Origin: Planctomycetota bacterium
GTDB taxonomy: Bacteria > Planctomycetota > Phycisphaerae > WQYP01
Direction of reading: 5' to 3'
Assembly (NCBI GenBank): GCA_021826605.1
Contig: JAKAZF010000228.1
Location: 1-5,598, forward strand
Length of the DNA stretch: 5,598 bases
The stretch's first letter is position 1; each line of letters starts with the position of its first letter. The position numbers and the translations under genes were made by a program. The notes under the pieces are model-generated. The model was not told where the DNA came from. It did not search any database and saw only the letters and a program-made list of their open reading frames with translations. Shown piece after piece: positions 1 to 5,598 of this stretch.

Positions 1-359
1 AACTGACCTACTGCGTCGCGGGGCATGACCCTGCCCTGCTGGTGCGTGATGGGAAAATCCAGGATCTCTCTGCGGGCGGAATGGTGCTGGGCGTGGACCC
101 ATCCGAACGCTACGTCAAAGAAGTTTTGCAGTTGCAATCCGGGGATCTGATTTTTATTTACACCGATGGTCTAAGTGACGCAGTGAGTTTCAGCGGAGAA
201 AAATTCGGCAAGGCACGTGTGCGTGAAACGCTGCTGCGCCACCGCGACTGTACCGCCGAACAGATTTGCCAGAACATGATCTGGGAAACCCGCCGCTTCG
301 TAGGCCTGAACCGCCGCACCGACGACACCACCATGGTAGCCCTTCGCGTTACCCAATAA
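1..359 (+). CDS. SpoIIE/RsbU-type PP2C serine phosphatase, C-terminal part (5' end outside window)
   Basis: The reading frame is open from base 3 to the TAA at 357-359 and gives the last 118 residues of a PPM-type phosphatase. Motifs typical of the SpoIIE domain appear in order: AGHDP (visible residues 6-10, usually AGHNP), a G-x-x-LG loop (26-30), GDLIFIYTDG (47-56, whose Asp is a metal ligand in the family) and the closing TDDTTMVAL (106-114, also with a metal-binding Asp). Family members dephosphorylate phosphoserine on anti-anti-sigma (STAS) proteins or similar partners, usually under a sensor or receiver domain at the N-terminus; that part is not visible, so the input signal is unknown. 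The GTG at 42 is internal to the domain and is not a credible start. The gene ends 8 bases before the stop codon of a convergent small gene. The Asn-to-Asp change after AGH is mild. Family assignment is firm; the exact partner is not. Confidence 0.92.
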   Translation, partial: LTYCVAGHDPALLVRDGKIQDLSAGGMVLGVDPSERYVKEVLQLQSGDLIFIYTDGLSDAVSFSGEKFGKARVRETLLRHRDCTAEQICQNMIWETRRFVGLNRRTDDTTMVALRVTQ

Positions 360-367
360 CGGAAGTA

Positions 368-553
368 TCACGCCCAGGTCCAGCACGGTGCGTGCGGCAT
401 CTGCACGAGTTGCGGCAAGTAATTAATGGTATGGGCCTGCGATATTCTCGCGAGGTACGCCTGCAATTCCTGTTCGGTAAATTTTTCAAGAAAAGCCCGT
501 CCGGCCGAGCGGTTCAGGCGGATGATTTCATCCATCATTTCACGTTTGCTCAT
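368..553 (-). CDS. 61-residue hypothetical protein with a conserved-looking helical core
   Basis: I chose the ATG at 553 because a strong Shine-Dalgarno (AAAGGAGT, 560-567 on the minus strand) sits 6 bases upstream; the earlier ATG at 583 has no comparable site and would place that SD inside the coding region. The product begins MSKREMMDEIIRLNRSAGRA and continues with FLEKFTEQELQAYLARI, two charged amphipathic helices with an R-L-N-R-S turn. From memory this core resembles short uncharacterised proteins common in planctomycetes, often with an R-x-x-N-R-S/T-A pattern and an E-E-L-x-x-Y-L helix; I cannot verify this here. The last 20 residues (to ...HAPCWTWA) look unstructured. There is no signal peptide or membrane segment, so it is probably cytoplasmic. 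A 5-bp stem hairpin (CGTGC 391-395 / GCACG 403-407) lies in its 3' end. It converges tightly with the phosphatase gene. Function is unknown. It could be a chance frame, but the SD and codon pattern favour a real gene. Confidence 0.68.
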   Translation of the reverse strand: MSKREMMDEIIRLNRSAGRAFLEKFTEQELQAYLARISQAHTINYLPQLVQMPHAPCWTWA

Positions 554-635
554 GCGCGACTCCTTTCGCTTGATATGCTTCACACCAAACCAGCCACGGC
601 CCGTTCGGCATAAGAGAAAATTTCCGGCGTCCGAT

Positions 636-686
636 GCCGATAATCTTCAACGATAAGGGGTTATCGGCAAGTTATCCCAATAACTT
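636..686. repeat. Nested inverted repeats built on GATAA / TTATC
   Basis: GATAA occurs at 639-643 and 652-656, and its complement TTATC at 661-665 and 672-676. These build overlapping stems. GCCGATAA (636-643) pairs perfectly with TTATCGGC (661-668) around a 17-base loop. CGATAA (651-656) pairs with TTATCG (661-666) around GGGG, so it competes for the same 3' arm. AAGTTAT (669-675) pairs with ATAACTT (680-686) around CCCA. A further weak stem (CGGC 625-628 with GCCG 636-639) overlaps the first. The pairing is directly visible. Whether it works as DNA operator, RNA switch or terminator is inference. Confidence 0.6.
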
Positions 687-697
687 TAATAATTTTT
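669..697 (+). terminator. Possible weak rightward intrinsic terminator
   Basis: A perfect 7-bp stem (AAGTTAT / ATAACTT, loop CCCA) is followed after six bases by a run of five T (693-697). The stem is AT-rich and the T-run is displaced, so it would be weak. If active it would stop rightward transcription before the tRNA promoter. Confidence 0.25.
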
Positions 698-723
698 CAG
701 CTTTTCCAAATTGCCCCCCGGTA

Positions 724-752
724 TTGATCCCCACGCGGTGTTCCAGTAATAT
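724..752 (+). promoter_or_regulatory. Sigma70-like promoter for tRNA-Val
   Basis: TTGATC (724-729) as -35 and TAATAT (747-752) as -10 are separated by exactly 17 bases, each matching the consensus at four of six positions. The expected start near 758-760 leaves a leader of about 8-10 bases before the mature tRNA at 768, which suits a monocistronic tRNA gene. A shifted -10 in the same AT-rich run cannot be excluded. Confidence 0.5.
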
Positions 753-767
753 ATTACATCCGTGATC

Positions 768-841
768 GGGCGTTTAGCTCAGTTGGTTAGAGCGTACGGA
801 TCACACCCGTAAGGTCGGGGGTTCGAGCCCCTCAACGCCCA
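768..841 (+). tRNA. tRNA-Val (anticodon CAC)
   Basis: A complete 74-base cloverleaf is visible. The acceptor stem GGGCGTT (768-774) pairs with AACGCCC (834-840). The D stem GCTC/GAGC (777-780/790-793) encloses AGTTGGTTA. The anticodon stem TACGG/CCGTA (795-799/807-811) encloses ATCACAC, with anticodon CAC at 802-804, which reads the valine codon GUG. The variable loop has 5 bases. The T stem (817-821/829-833, one G-U pair) carries the loop TTCGAGC. The discriminator is A at 841. CCA is not encoded (TCA follows), so it must be added by tRNA nucleotidyltransferase. The gene stands alone and converges with gnd. Confidence 0.97.
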
Positions 842-973
842 TCAAGCCGTTTTTTGGATCAGCGCAGACAGGCGCACCGGGGGGGCGTGGCCATTTTTCC
901 GGGCATGGCCGAATTAACGCCAAATCAGGCGGAAATCACAACATTCTCCAGCGGGTTGAGTCATCCAACTGGC
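842..973. other. Intergenic region between convergent tRNA-Val and gnd
   Basis: No gene is seen. A run of six T (850-855) lies just after the tRNA and may help end its transcription, although no strong stem precedes it other than the tRNA itself. A run of seven G lies at 879-885. An inverted repeat GGCCAT (889-894) / ATGGCC (905-910) with a 10-base loop could form a hairpin on either strand, but no T-run follows it in either direction, so I do not call a classical terminator for gnd. Confidence 0.5.
889..910. repeat. Short inverted repeat between tRNA-Val and gnd
   Basis: GGCCAT at 889-894 and ATGGCC at 905-910 form a perfect 6-bp stem around a 10-base loop. Its place between converging transcription units fits a shared 3'-end structure, but there is no T-tract on either side, so its role is uncertain. 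Confidence 0.35.
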
Positions 974-2482
974 TTACGCGCCGATTTGGGGGCGTTTCCC
1001 ATCCGGCCAATCTATATGGAAGAATTTTCCACGAGGTTGATCTACCCGCTCATAGGTATGAGCACCAAAATAATCTCTTTGAGCTTGAATCAGGCTCGCC
1101 GGCAGCACCGCGGTGCGATAGGAATCATAATAAGCCAACGCCGACATAAACGCCGGAGCGGCAATTCCATTTTTCGCCGCCAGTGCTACGATTTCGCGCC
1201 ACTGCTCCTGGCCGTTTTGGATCTGCTTGCGGAAATAAGGGTCCATTAACAGATTAACCAGTTTCGGATCGCGGGTATAAGCGTCCGTGATTTTCTGGAG
1301 GAACCCCGCGCGGATAATGCACCCGCCCCGCCAGATACTGGCGATGGTTCCGAAATCAAATTTCCAGTGATATTCCTGCTGCGCCTGGAACATTAACTGA
1401 AAGCCCTGAGCATAGGCGCAAATTTTGGAGCAGAACAGTGCCTGTCGAATGGCCTCGATCATTTTTTTACCATGCTTCTTATTGCCCAGCTTGGGGCCGC
1501 GAAGTTTTTTCGATGCCGCCACGCGCTCTTCCTTCAACGCACTCATGCACCGGGCAAAAACCGCCTCGGCAATCGAATTGGCCGGCACGCCCATATCCAA
1601 CGCGCTGGTGGAAGTCCATTTCCCGGTACCCTTTTGTCCGGCTGCATCCAGAATGCTGTCCACCAGATATTTTTTTGGCTTGGCCGGGTCGCGCTGCTGC
1701 AGGACATCGGCTGTAATTTCAATGAGATACGAATCCAGTTCGGTAAGATTCCATTGGCTGAATATTTCCGCTAATTCCGGCGGTGTAAGGTCCAGCAAAT
1801 GCCGCAGCAGGAAATACGCCTCACTGATCAACTGCATATCCACATATTCAATGCCGTTATGCACCATTTTAACATAATGCCCCGCCCCATCAGGCCCCAG
1901 ATACGCAGTGCACGGAACCCCACCGCTCACTGGCTTGCCGGCTTCGGCCCCCGCGATAGGTTTGCCGGTTTTGGCATCCACCTTGGCGGCGATGGCTTCC
2001 CATATCGGCTTGAGATGTTTCCATGACTCGGGATCGCCACCGGGCATCAGCGACGGCCCGAATCGCGCACCAAGTTCTCCCCCTGAAACGCCCGAACCAA
2101 AGAATTTGAGCTTTTCCGCATATTGCTTTTCACGGCGAATCGTATCGGTCCACAAGCTGTTGCCGGCATCAATGACAATATCATTTTTGTCCACACCTGC
2201 TTCTATGAGCTGCTGTGTGACGCCATCAACGGCAGCGCCGGCCTTTACCAGAATGATAATGACCCGCGGTTTTTTTATTGCCAGCACAAAATCCTTCAGC
2301 GTATCACACCCCACCAGCTTTCCCGGCGTGCTGGGGTTTTCCTTGATGAATTCCTGCGTTACCGCGGTGGTACGATTGAAAACCGCAATATCAAAACCAT
2401 GATCGGCGATATTCAGAGCCAGATTTTTCCCCATGACCGCCAGACCAATCAAACCAACTTGAGCAACCCCGGATTCAGACAT
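974..2482 (-). CDS. gnd: 6-phosphogluconate dehydrogenase, decarboxylating
   Basis: This cytoplasmic enzyme of the oxidative pentose phosphate pathway converts 6-phosphogluconate and NADP+ to ribulose 5-phosphate, CO2 and NADPH. The 502-residue product is complete. The N-terminal Rossmann motif is [13 protein letters not shown] (13-25), with NRT (36-38) in the cofactor-specificity region. The substrate and catalytic segment [19 protein letters not shown] (131-149) is followed by [13 protein letters not shown] (201-213), which carries the family's catalytic Lys205 and Glu212 plus His208 and Asn209. The all-helical C-terminal domain includes KGTGKWT (284-290), WRGGCIIRA (384-392) and the tail [14 protein letters not shown] (466-479), which supplies Arg and His to the partner subunit's active site. 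It is longer than the roughly 470 residues of the E. coli type, largely because of an extra stretch near 168-188 and a longer C-terminus. Three usually conserved residues differ: Ala106 (DAGN for DGGN), Leu137 (GGEL for GGEE) and Val214 (EYVD for EYGD). The start is supported by GAAAGGA 8 bases upstream of the ATG. Confidence 0.97.
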   Translation of the reverse strand: MSESGVAQVGLIGLAVMGKNLALNIADHGFDIAVFNRTTAVTQEFIKENPSTPGKLVGCDTLKDFVLAIKKPRVIIILVKAGAAVDGVTQQLIEAGVDKNDIVIDAGNSLWTDTIRREKQYAEKLKFFGSGVSGGELGARFGPSLMPGGDPESWKHLKPIWEAIAAKVDAKTGKPIAGAEAGKPVSGGVPCTAYLGPDGAGHYVKMVHNGIEYVDMQLISEAYFLLRHLLDLTPPELAEIFSQWNLTELDSYLIEITADVLQQRDPAKPKKYLVDSILDAAGQKGTGKWTSTSALDMGVPANSIAEAVFARCMSALKEERVAASKKLRGPKLGNKKHGKKMIEAIRQALFCSKICAYAQGFQLMFQAQQEYHWKFDFGTIASIWRGGCIIRAGFLQKITDAYTRDPKLVNLLMDPYFRKQIQNGQEQWREIVALAAKNGIAAPAFMSALAYYDSYRTAVLPASLIQAQRDYFGAHTYERVDQPRGKFFHIDWPDGKRPQIGA

Positions 2483-2506
2483 GAATCATTTCCTTTCAAT
2501 GAATTC
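2483..2506 (-). promoter_or_regulatory. Leader hairpin presenting the gnd Shine-Dalgarno in its loop
   Basis: On the gnd strand the arms GAATTCATT and AATGATTC pair as 8 bp with one bulged T around the 7-base loop GAAAGGA (2491-2497), which is the ribosome-binding site. The 3' arm ends directly against the ATG. A GGA in an apical loop over an SD is the layout bound by CsrA/RsmA-type translational regulators. The structure is visible; regulation by CsrA or by temperature is inference. Confidence 0.4.
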
Positions 2507-2517
2507 AACCCGTTATC

Positions 2518-2546
2518 ATGTTAAGCCGACTGACGGAAACTTTCCA
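2518..2546 (-). promoter_or_regulatory. Candidate gnd promoter
   Basis: On the gnd strand TGGAAA (2541-2546) and TAACAT (2518-2523) are spaced by 17 bases, each with four of six consensus matches. Transcription would start around 2508-2512, about 30 bases before the ATG, just including the SD hairpin. The match is moderate and could be chance. Confidence 0.28.
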
Positions 2547-2584
2547 GCGAGGGAAAACTTTTCAGTGTTTGACATGTGCGCACA
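2535..2584. repeat. Three short palindromes upstream of gnd, possible operator sites
   Basis: GGAAACTTTCC (2535-2545) and GAAAACTTTTC (2553-2563) are each perfect about a central base and share the pattern G-R-A-A-A-C-T-T-T-Y-C. Their centres are 18 bases apart. TGTGCGCACA (2575-2584) is a perfect 10-base palindrome further upstream. The first overlaps the proposed -35 of gnd. Their density in a 154-base spacer suggests protein binding, but no regulator is identified. Confidence 0.35.
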
Positions 2585-2636
2585 ATTACACCGCACCGAA
2601 TTTTCCCTTGGCATCTTGGCCGCGCTACATCAAAAA

Positions 2637-5576
2637 TCAGCGTCCAACTGCTGTCAGCCGCAGCGTTTCGCCGGCACGCATGGCAAGCGACAGCGTTTTT
2701 CCTTTGATGGTCCTCTCCGGATGGCGCAACTGCGCCACCGCTACCCGTCGGCCCGGCCACGGATTCACAAGATGGCATTCTCCACCACGCTCACTGATGA
2801 TTTGTACATACGCAACGCGCCCCTGATGCAGCCGACTGGAAATTAAAAAATCTCCACACGCCAGGAGATTTCCGAAGGACGCATTCTGATTTTTCGGCCA
2901 GTTTGGAAACACCAGAATATTCTTCTGATAGCTCTGAAGAAACATACCGCAGATCGTCGTCGGCACGGTGGCAAAATTCTCCGTTCCACCGCCGCCCATT
3001 TGAAAAAGAAAATCAGGATAGGAAAAATGACTGATCAACATATCAAGATGATACAAGATTTTATTCGGATCATACCCCACCGCCGCGCATGCCGGATAAA
3101 AACTGGATGTGTTGTTGTAGTCATACCAAGTCTTCTGAAAGCTTACCGTATTAAGCGCTGCAGCCAGTTGGCTTTTTGGACTTTCCAGGCCAATCGCCCA
3201 GGCGGGAAAAATGACTTGATGCGAATTCATCCCCGCCGAAGATCCGCTGATGCGCACCGGCGGATGCACGGAAAGCAATTGGCCCAGATTGATCCATTGC
3301 GAACCAGTCAACGCATCACGAATCACGAATTTTCCTTGCACAGCCGCGCTGCCGACCGCATGGACAATGCCGGCAATGGAAGCCGCCGGCACGATTGGCA
3401 ACGGACTTAAGTGCGCGAGGATATGTCGCCACTGCCCGGCATCCGGGTCATTTAATTGCAGGCTATGATTCATATCCAGCAGCCCGGAATACAGCATCCG
3501 TAAAAAGGCGATGCTGGTCGCCGGGTTTACGTCATGGGGCGAATGCAATTCATCGGCGGCGTCGTTAAAGTCTATGTATATGCCATTCTTCAGCACCAGG
3601 TAATGATCCCAGAACCGCGCCACGCCGCGGAGAAATGGATATACCTTCCGTGCATAAGCTTTACTGCGGGTGTAACGCCAGCGTTGCAGGCAATCCACGC
3701 AGGAGAACAACGCATCAGATTTCTGCCGAAGTGTTTTTGCGCCGTCCGCGCTCCAGCCGGGCGGCGGGCTTAAGTGGCAATAGTAAAACAAGCCCTGATA
3801 ATGCCGATGCCGCGCCAAACCATGCCCGCGCTGCATCCAATCCAGCAGAGCCTGATCATAATTATCCGCCAGTGCCACATGATTGGTCGGGTACGCCGCC
3901 CAATAAGGGGCTTCGTAATTGTAATCCAGCGTGTAATCGCCATTCCAGCCCATGTGCGGCGAGGTAATAAAATTACCCCACAAACCGGGCGCAATTTGTC
4001 CCGGTGCACTGCTGCACGCAAAAACATACAGCGACCCGTACCAGAAATTCTCAATGGGCTTATTGGCTATGTGAATATAGGATCGCCCCCAGAAGTTCTT
4101 CCACCATGCCAGATGCCGGTTCCATAGTTGCTCCACATCTGAAATATTTAATGCATGGAGCATTTTTAATGATGCCGCGCGATAATGGGCTGCATCCCGG
4201 TTATCCAGCACGGATACCAATATCGTTGCATCAGCTCCGGGTTGCAGCGTCAGCGATACGCGTGTGTTCATAACGCGTACACTTCCGCCAATAATGCGGA
4301 ACGCCAGCAGTCCTTCCGGGGAGGCACCGTTAAAAGCAATCTGTTTATCGCCCGGGTGAATCGCATTCCAGTCCCACTGCGGGCCGACAACTTGCGCGGC
4401 CGTGGGAAATTGATTCGTGGCTGCCACGGATTGGCCATTGACCACCAGTGAAAGTCTCATACCATCATAAATGGCTGCAACATGGGACCACTGATTTAAT
4501 GCCAACCTTCCAGGCGCGGTAACCCGCACGCGATTGAGCATCGCGGATAATTTTCCGTTGATGGTCGAAAAGGTAAACCCGTAAGAAATCTGCGGCGGAT
4601 TGGGTCCCGGTTGCCCCCAATGTTGCCAGGTATCACTGGTCATGGCGCTGAAAATCGCCTCTGCGCCCGTGGCTGATCTCGGATAAACCCATGCCGAGAC
4701 GGTAAACGCCTGCTGAGGCATCATCAGATTGCCGCAATCAACGTGTGTTGAGTGGCCGCGGGGATGATCGTTGCGGCTGACAGGGCGTGTTAAAAATGCA
4801 AACCTCGTACCCGACGGCACCGCCTGCGCAGTTGCCGGCATGTCACCCAGCATTCCCGCGGCAACCGCCTTTGGTAACACCCTTACGTCGGCGATCACGC
4901 CATGAAACGGCCCCGCCGGATCACGCCCGCTGGGCATACCAATTCGCGCATCGACCGTATCAGGTGATACCAGCAGATAGTTTAATTTACCGCGGTTGCC
5001 GGACATTCCCACCGCGCCGGCTGTACCCCACGCATCCAATAATTTCGGGCGAATAATCAAAGGCCGTTGGCCGCTGTTATGCAGTTGCATAACCAGAAGA
5101 TTTTCCGGAGTTGCCACCCATGATTTAAACTGCAAATCGTGCCCGGTGTTGGTAGTAAAATTCCCCACAACATCCGCAGGGCCGATATTTTCGCGCGTCA
5201 GATAATTCCCGTTATGCAACGCCGGAATGGACAAACTAAGCCGCCCCACCGGCATGATGCGCCCGCGCAACACACTCCAGAAATCCTCGCGCCCGATATA
5301 CATGGCAATATGATCGGTATTGCGCCCCTGAATCGCCACCCCGACGCTGCCATTCCCAATCACCGGCCCATCCGGAAACTTATTCGTCGGCGCATGGCCG
5401 GGCGCATGTGTGCGAACACCCGATATTTTAGAAACGATTTTCCATGCCGCCTGCGACACAGAATTATTGACCGCAGCACCAGACGTTGCGGCACACAGTA
5501 CCATCCCAAGCAAGGCAGCCAAAATGTTTGACCGTCCAGCACCAAAGCGTATCCCGCCGCCCAAAATACTGCGCAT
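2637..5576 (-). CDS. Exported GH95-like glycoside hydrolase with an inserted LamG-like domain
   Basis: The product has 979 residues counted from the ATG at 5576, chosen because GGAGAG lies 7 bases upstream; the in-frame TTG at 5591 would overlap that SD. Residues 1-35 form a signal peptide (Arg-rich start, hydrophobic 18-30, likely cleavage after SGAA); no valid lipobox surrounds Cys28. A GH95-type N-terminal beta-sandwich starts with GPVIGNGSVGVAIQG (70-84) and REDFW (96-100) and resumes at LLAFRIIGGSVRV (423-435). Between them, about 206-388, lies a LamG/concanavalin-like insert with FTVSAWVYP (291-299) and WSHVAAIYDG (363-372). The helical catalytic domain shows GDYTLDYNYEAPYW (546-559), YIDFNDAADE (667-676), and QMGGGGTENFATVPTT (859-874), followed by the usual C-terminal sandwich (to NPWPGR, 938-943). 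By position against GH95 fucosidases, Asn553, Glu676 and Glu866 are candidate active-site residues. Substrate is unknown: fucosides, galactosides or another plant or algal glycan are possible. A GH65/GH95-clan relative outside GH95 proper is an alternative. Confidence 0.85.
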   Translation of the reverse strand: MRSILGGGIRFGAGRSNILAALLGMVLCAATSGAAVNNSVSQAAWKIVSKISGVRTHAPGHAPTNKFPDGPVIGNGSVGVAIQGRNTDHIAMYIGREDFWSVLRGRIMPVGRLSLSIPALHNGNYLTRENIGPADVVGNFTTNTGHDLQFKSWVATPENLLVMQLHNSGQRPLIIRPKLLDAWGTAGAVGMSGNRGKLNYLLVSPDTVDARIGMPSGRDPAGPFHGVIADVRVLPKAVAAGMLGDMPATAQAVPSGTRFAFLTRPVSRNDHPRGHSTHVDCGNLMMPQQAFTVSAWVYPRSATGAEAIFSAMTSDTWQHWGQPGPNPPQISYGFTFSTINGKLSAMLNRVRVTAPGRLALNQWSHVAAIYDGMRLSLVVNGQSVAATNQFPTAAQVVGPQWDWNAIHPGDKQIAFNGASPEGLLAFRIIGGSVRVMNTRVSLTLQPGADATILVSVLDNRDAAHYRAASLKMLHALNISDVEQLWNRHLAWWKNFWGRSYIHIANKPIENFWYGSLYVFACSSAPGQIAPGLWGNFITSPHMGWNGDYTLDYNYEAPYWAAYPTNHVALADNYDQALLDWMQRGHGLARHRHYQGLFYYCHLSPPPGWSADGAKTLRQKSDALFSCVDCLQRWRYTRSKAYARKVYPFLRGVARFWDHYLVLKNGIYIDFNDAADELHSPHDVNPATSIAFLRMLYSGLLDMNHSLQLNDPDAGQWRHILAHLSPLPIVPAASIAGIVHAVGSAAVQGKFVIRDALTGSQWINLGQLLSVHPPVRISGSSAGMNSHQVIFPAWAIGLESPKSQLAAALNTVSFQKTWYDYNNTSSFYPACAAVGYDPNKILYHLDMLISHFSYPDFLFQMGGGGTENFATVPTTICGMFLQSYQKNILVFPNWPKNQNASFGNLLACGDFLISSRLHQGRVAYVQIISERGGECHLVNPWPGRRVAVAQLRHPERTIKGKTLSLAMRAGETLRLTAVGR

Positions 5577-5583
5577 AAAACAA

Positions 5584-5589
5584 CTCTCC
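5584..5589 (-). promoter_or_regulatory. Shine-Dalgarno that fixes the hydrolase start
   Basis: GGAGAG on the minus strand sits 7 bases before the ATG at 5576. It lies within the first codons of the longer TTG-start version (5591), which makes that longer start unlikely. The promoter is beyond the window edge. Confidence 0.75.
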
Positions 5590-5598
5590 AATTTCGTC

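Larger units (their letters stand above)
554..723. other. Gene-free spacer between the small gene and the tRNA promoter
   Basis: No credible coding frame occupies this stretch. Starting from the small gene it holds that gene's SD (560-567), a GC-rich part (about 590-640), the GATAA/TTATC hairpin cluster (625-686), and an AT-rich part (680-712). The promoter of the small gene should read leftward from somewhere here, but I found no convincing -35/-10 pair for it. Confidence 0.6.

Noticed and set aside
171..386. Minus-strand 71-codon frame opposite the phosphatase
   Set aside because: It is antisense to conserved SpoIIE motifs and has no SD or recognisable domain.
266..613. Plus-strand frame overlapping the phosphatase end and the small gene
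   Set aside because: It is out of frame with the phosphatase and antisense to the small gene, which has the better start site.
768..973. Possible integration (attachment) site at the tRNA-Val 3' end
   Set aside because: tRNA 3' ends are common integration targets, but there is no integrase, no direct repeat of the tRNA 3' end, and a housekeeping gene follows.
854..1249. Plus-strand frame starting just after the tRNA (131 codons)
   Set aside because: It starts at a TTG with no SD and runs mostly antisense to the end of gnd; composition looks random.
1425..1877. Open frame on the + strand (150 codons) and several others up to 164 codons between 1425 and 2402
   Set aside because: They lie antisense to gnd, whose protein matches a well-known family along its full length; the + strand products show no recognisable motif and no SD.
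2569..2574. TTGACA on the + strand as a -35 element for a rightward promoter
   Set aside because: No -10-like sequence lies 16-18 bases downstream (the spot reads CCGCAC), and no rightward gene follows.
3770..4054. Minus-strand frame of 94 codons inside the hydrolase gene, rich in Arg/Trp/Ile
   Set aside because: It is a shifted-frame shadow of the hydrolase; the main frame is continuous and carries conserved motifs across this region, so it is not evidence of a frameshift.
5472..5576. Lipoprotein signal for the hydrolase (Cys28)
   Set aside because: The residues before Cys28 (M-V-L) do not fit a lipobox, which needs a small residue at -1; a standard signal peptide is the better reading.

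Overview
The window looks like bacterial chromosome, most likely from the Planctomycetota or a close PVC-group relative. That placement is an inference from four things. The 6-phosphogluconate dehydrogenase carries an extra segment of a kind I associate with planctomycete and Bacteroidota enzymes. A large secreted GH95-like glycosidase has a LamG-type domain inside it. There is a 61-residue protein whose core resembles small planctomycete hypothetical proteins. The base composition is moderate and the Shine-Dalgarno sites are clear. I cannot name a species.

Layout. Bases 1-359 (+) are the 3' end of a SpoIIE/RsbU-type PP2C phosphatase gene. Facing it, with only 8 bases between stop codons, is a small gene (368-553, -). 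Bases 554-767 hold no second gene but contain a cluster of alternative hairpins built on GATAA/TTATC, then a sigma70-like promoter in front of tRNA-Val(CAC) (768-841, +). After a 132-base gap comes gnd (974-2482, -), which converges on the tRNA. Upstream of gnd is a 154-base spacer with three short palindromes, a possible promoter, and a leader hairpin that puts the ribosome-binding site in its loop. The rest (2637-5576, -) is one 979-residue exported protein, complete at both ends: a GH95-like (alpha/alpha)6 glycoside hydrolase interrupted by a LamG-like beta-sandwich.

Functional links. The big glycosidase and gnd lie in the same direction, so sugar release outside the cytoplasm could in principle feed the pentose phosphate pathway. 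The 154-base gap with its own candidate control elements argues that gnd is at least partly separately transcribed. The phosphatase, small protein and tRNA show no obvious functional tie to the sugar genes.

I saw no mobile element, CRISPR array, phage gene or defence system. The best leads are the apparent strand-order permutation of the LamG insert, the D-Y-N active-site variant of the hydrolase, the control region of gnd, and the GATAA/TTATC hairpin cluster.
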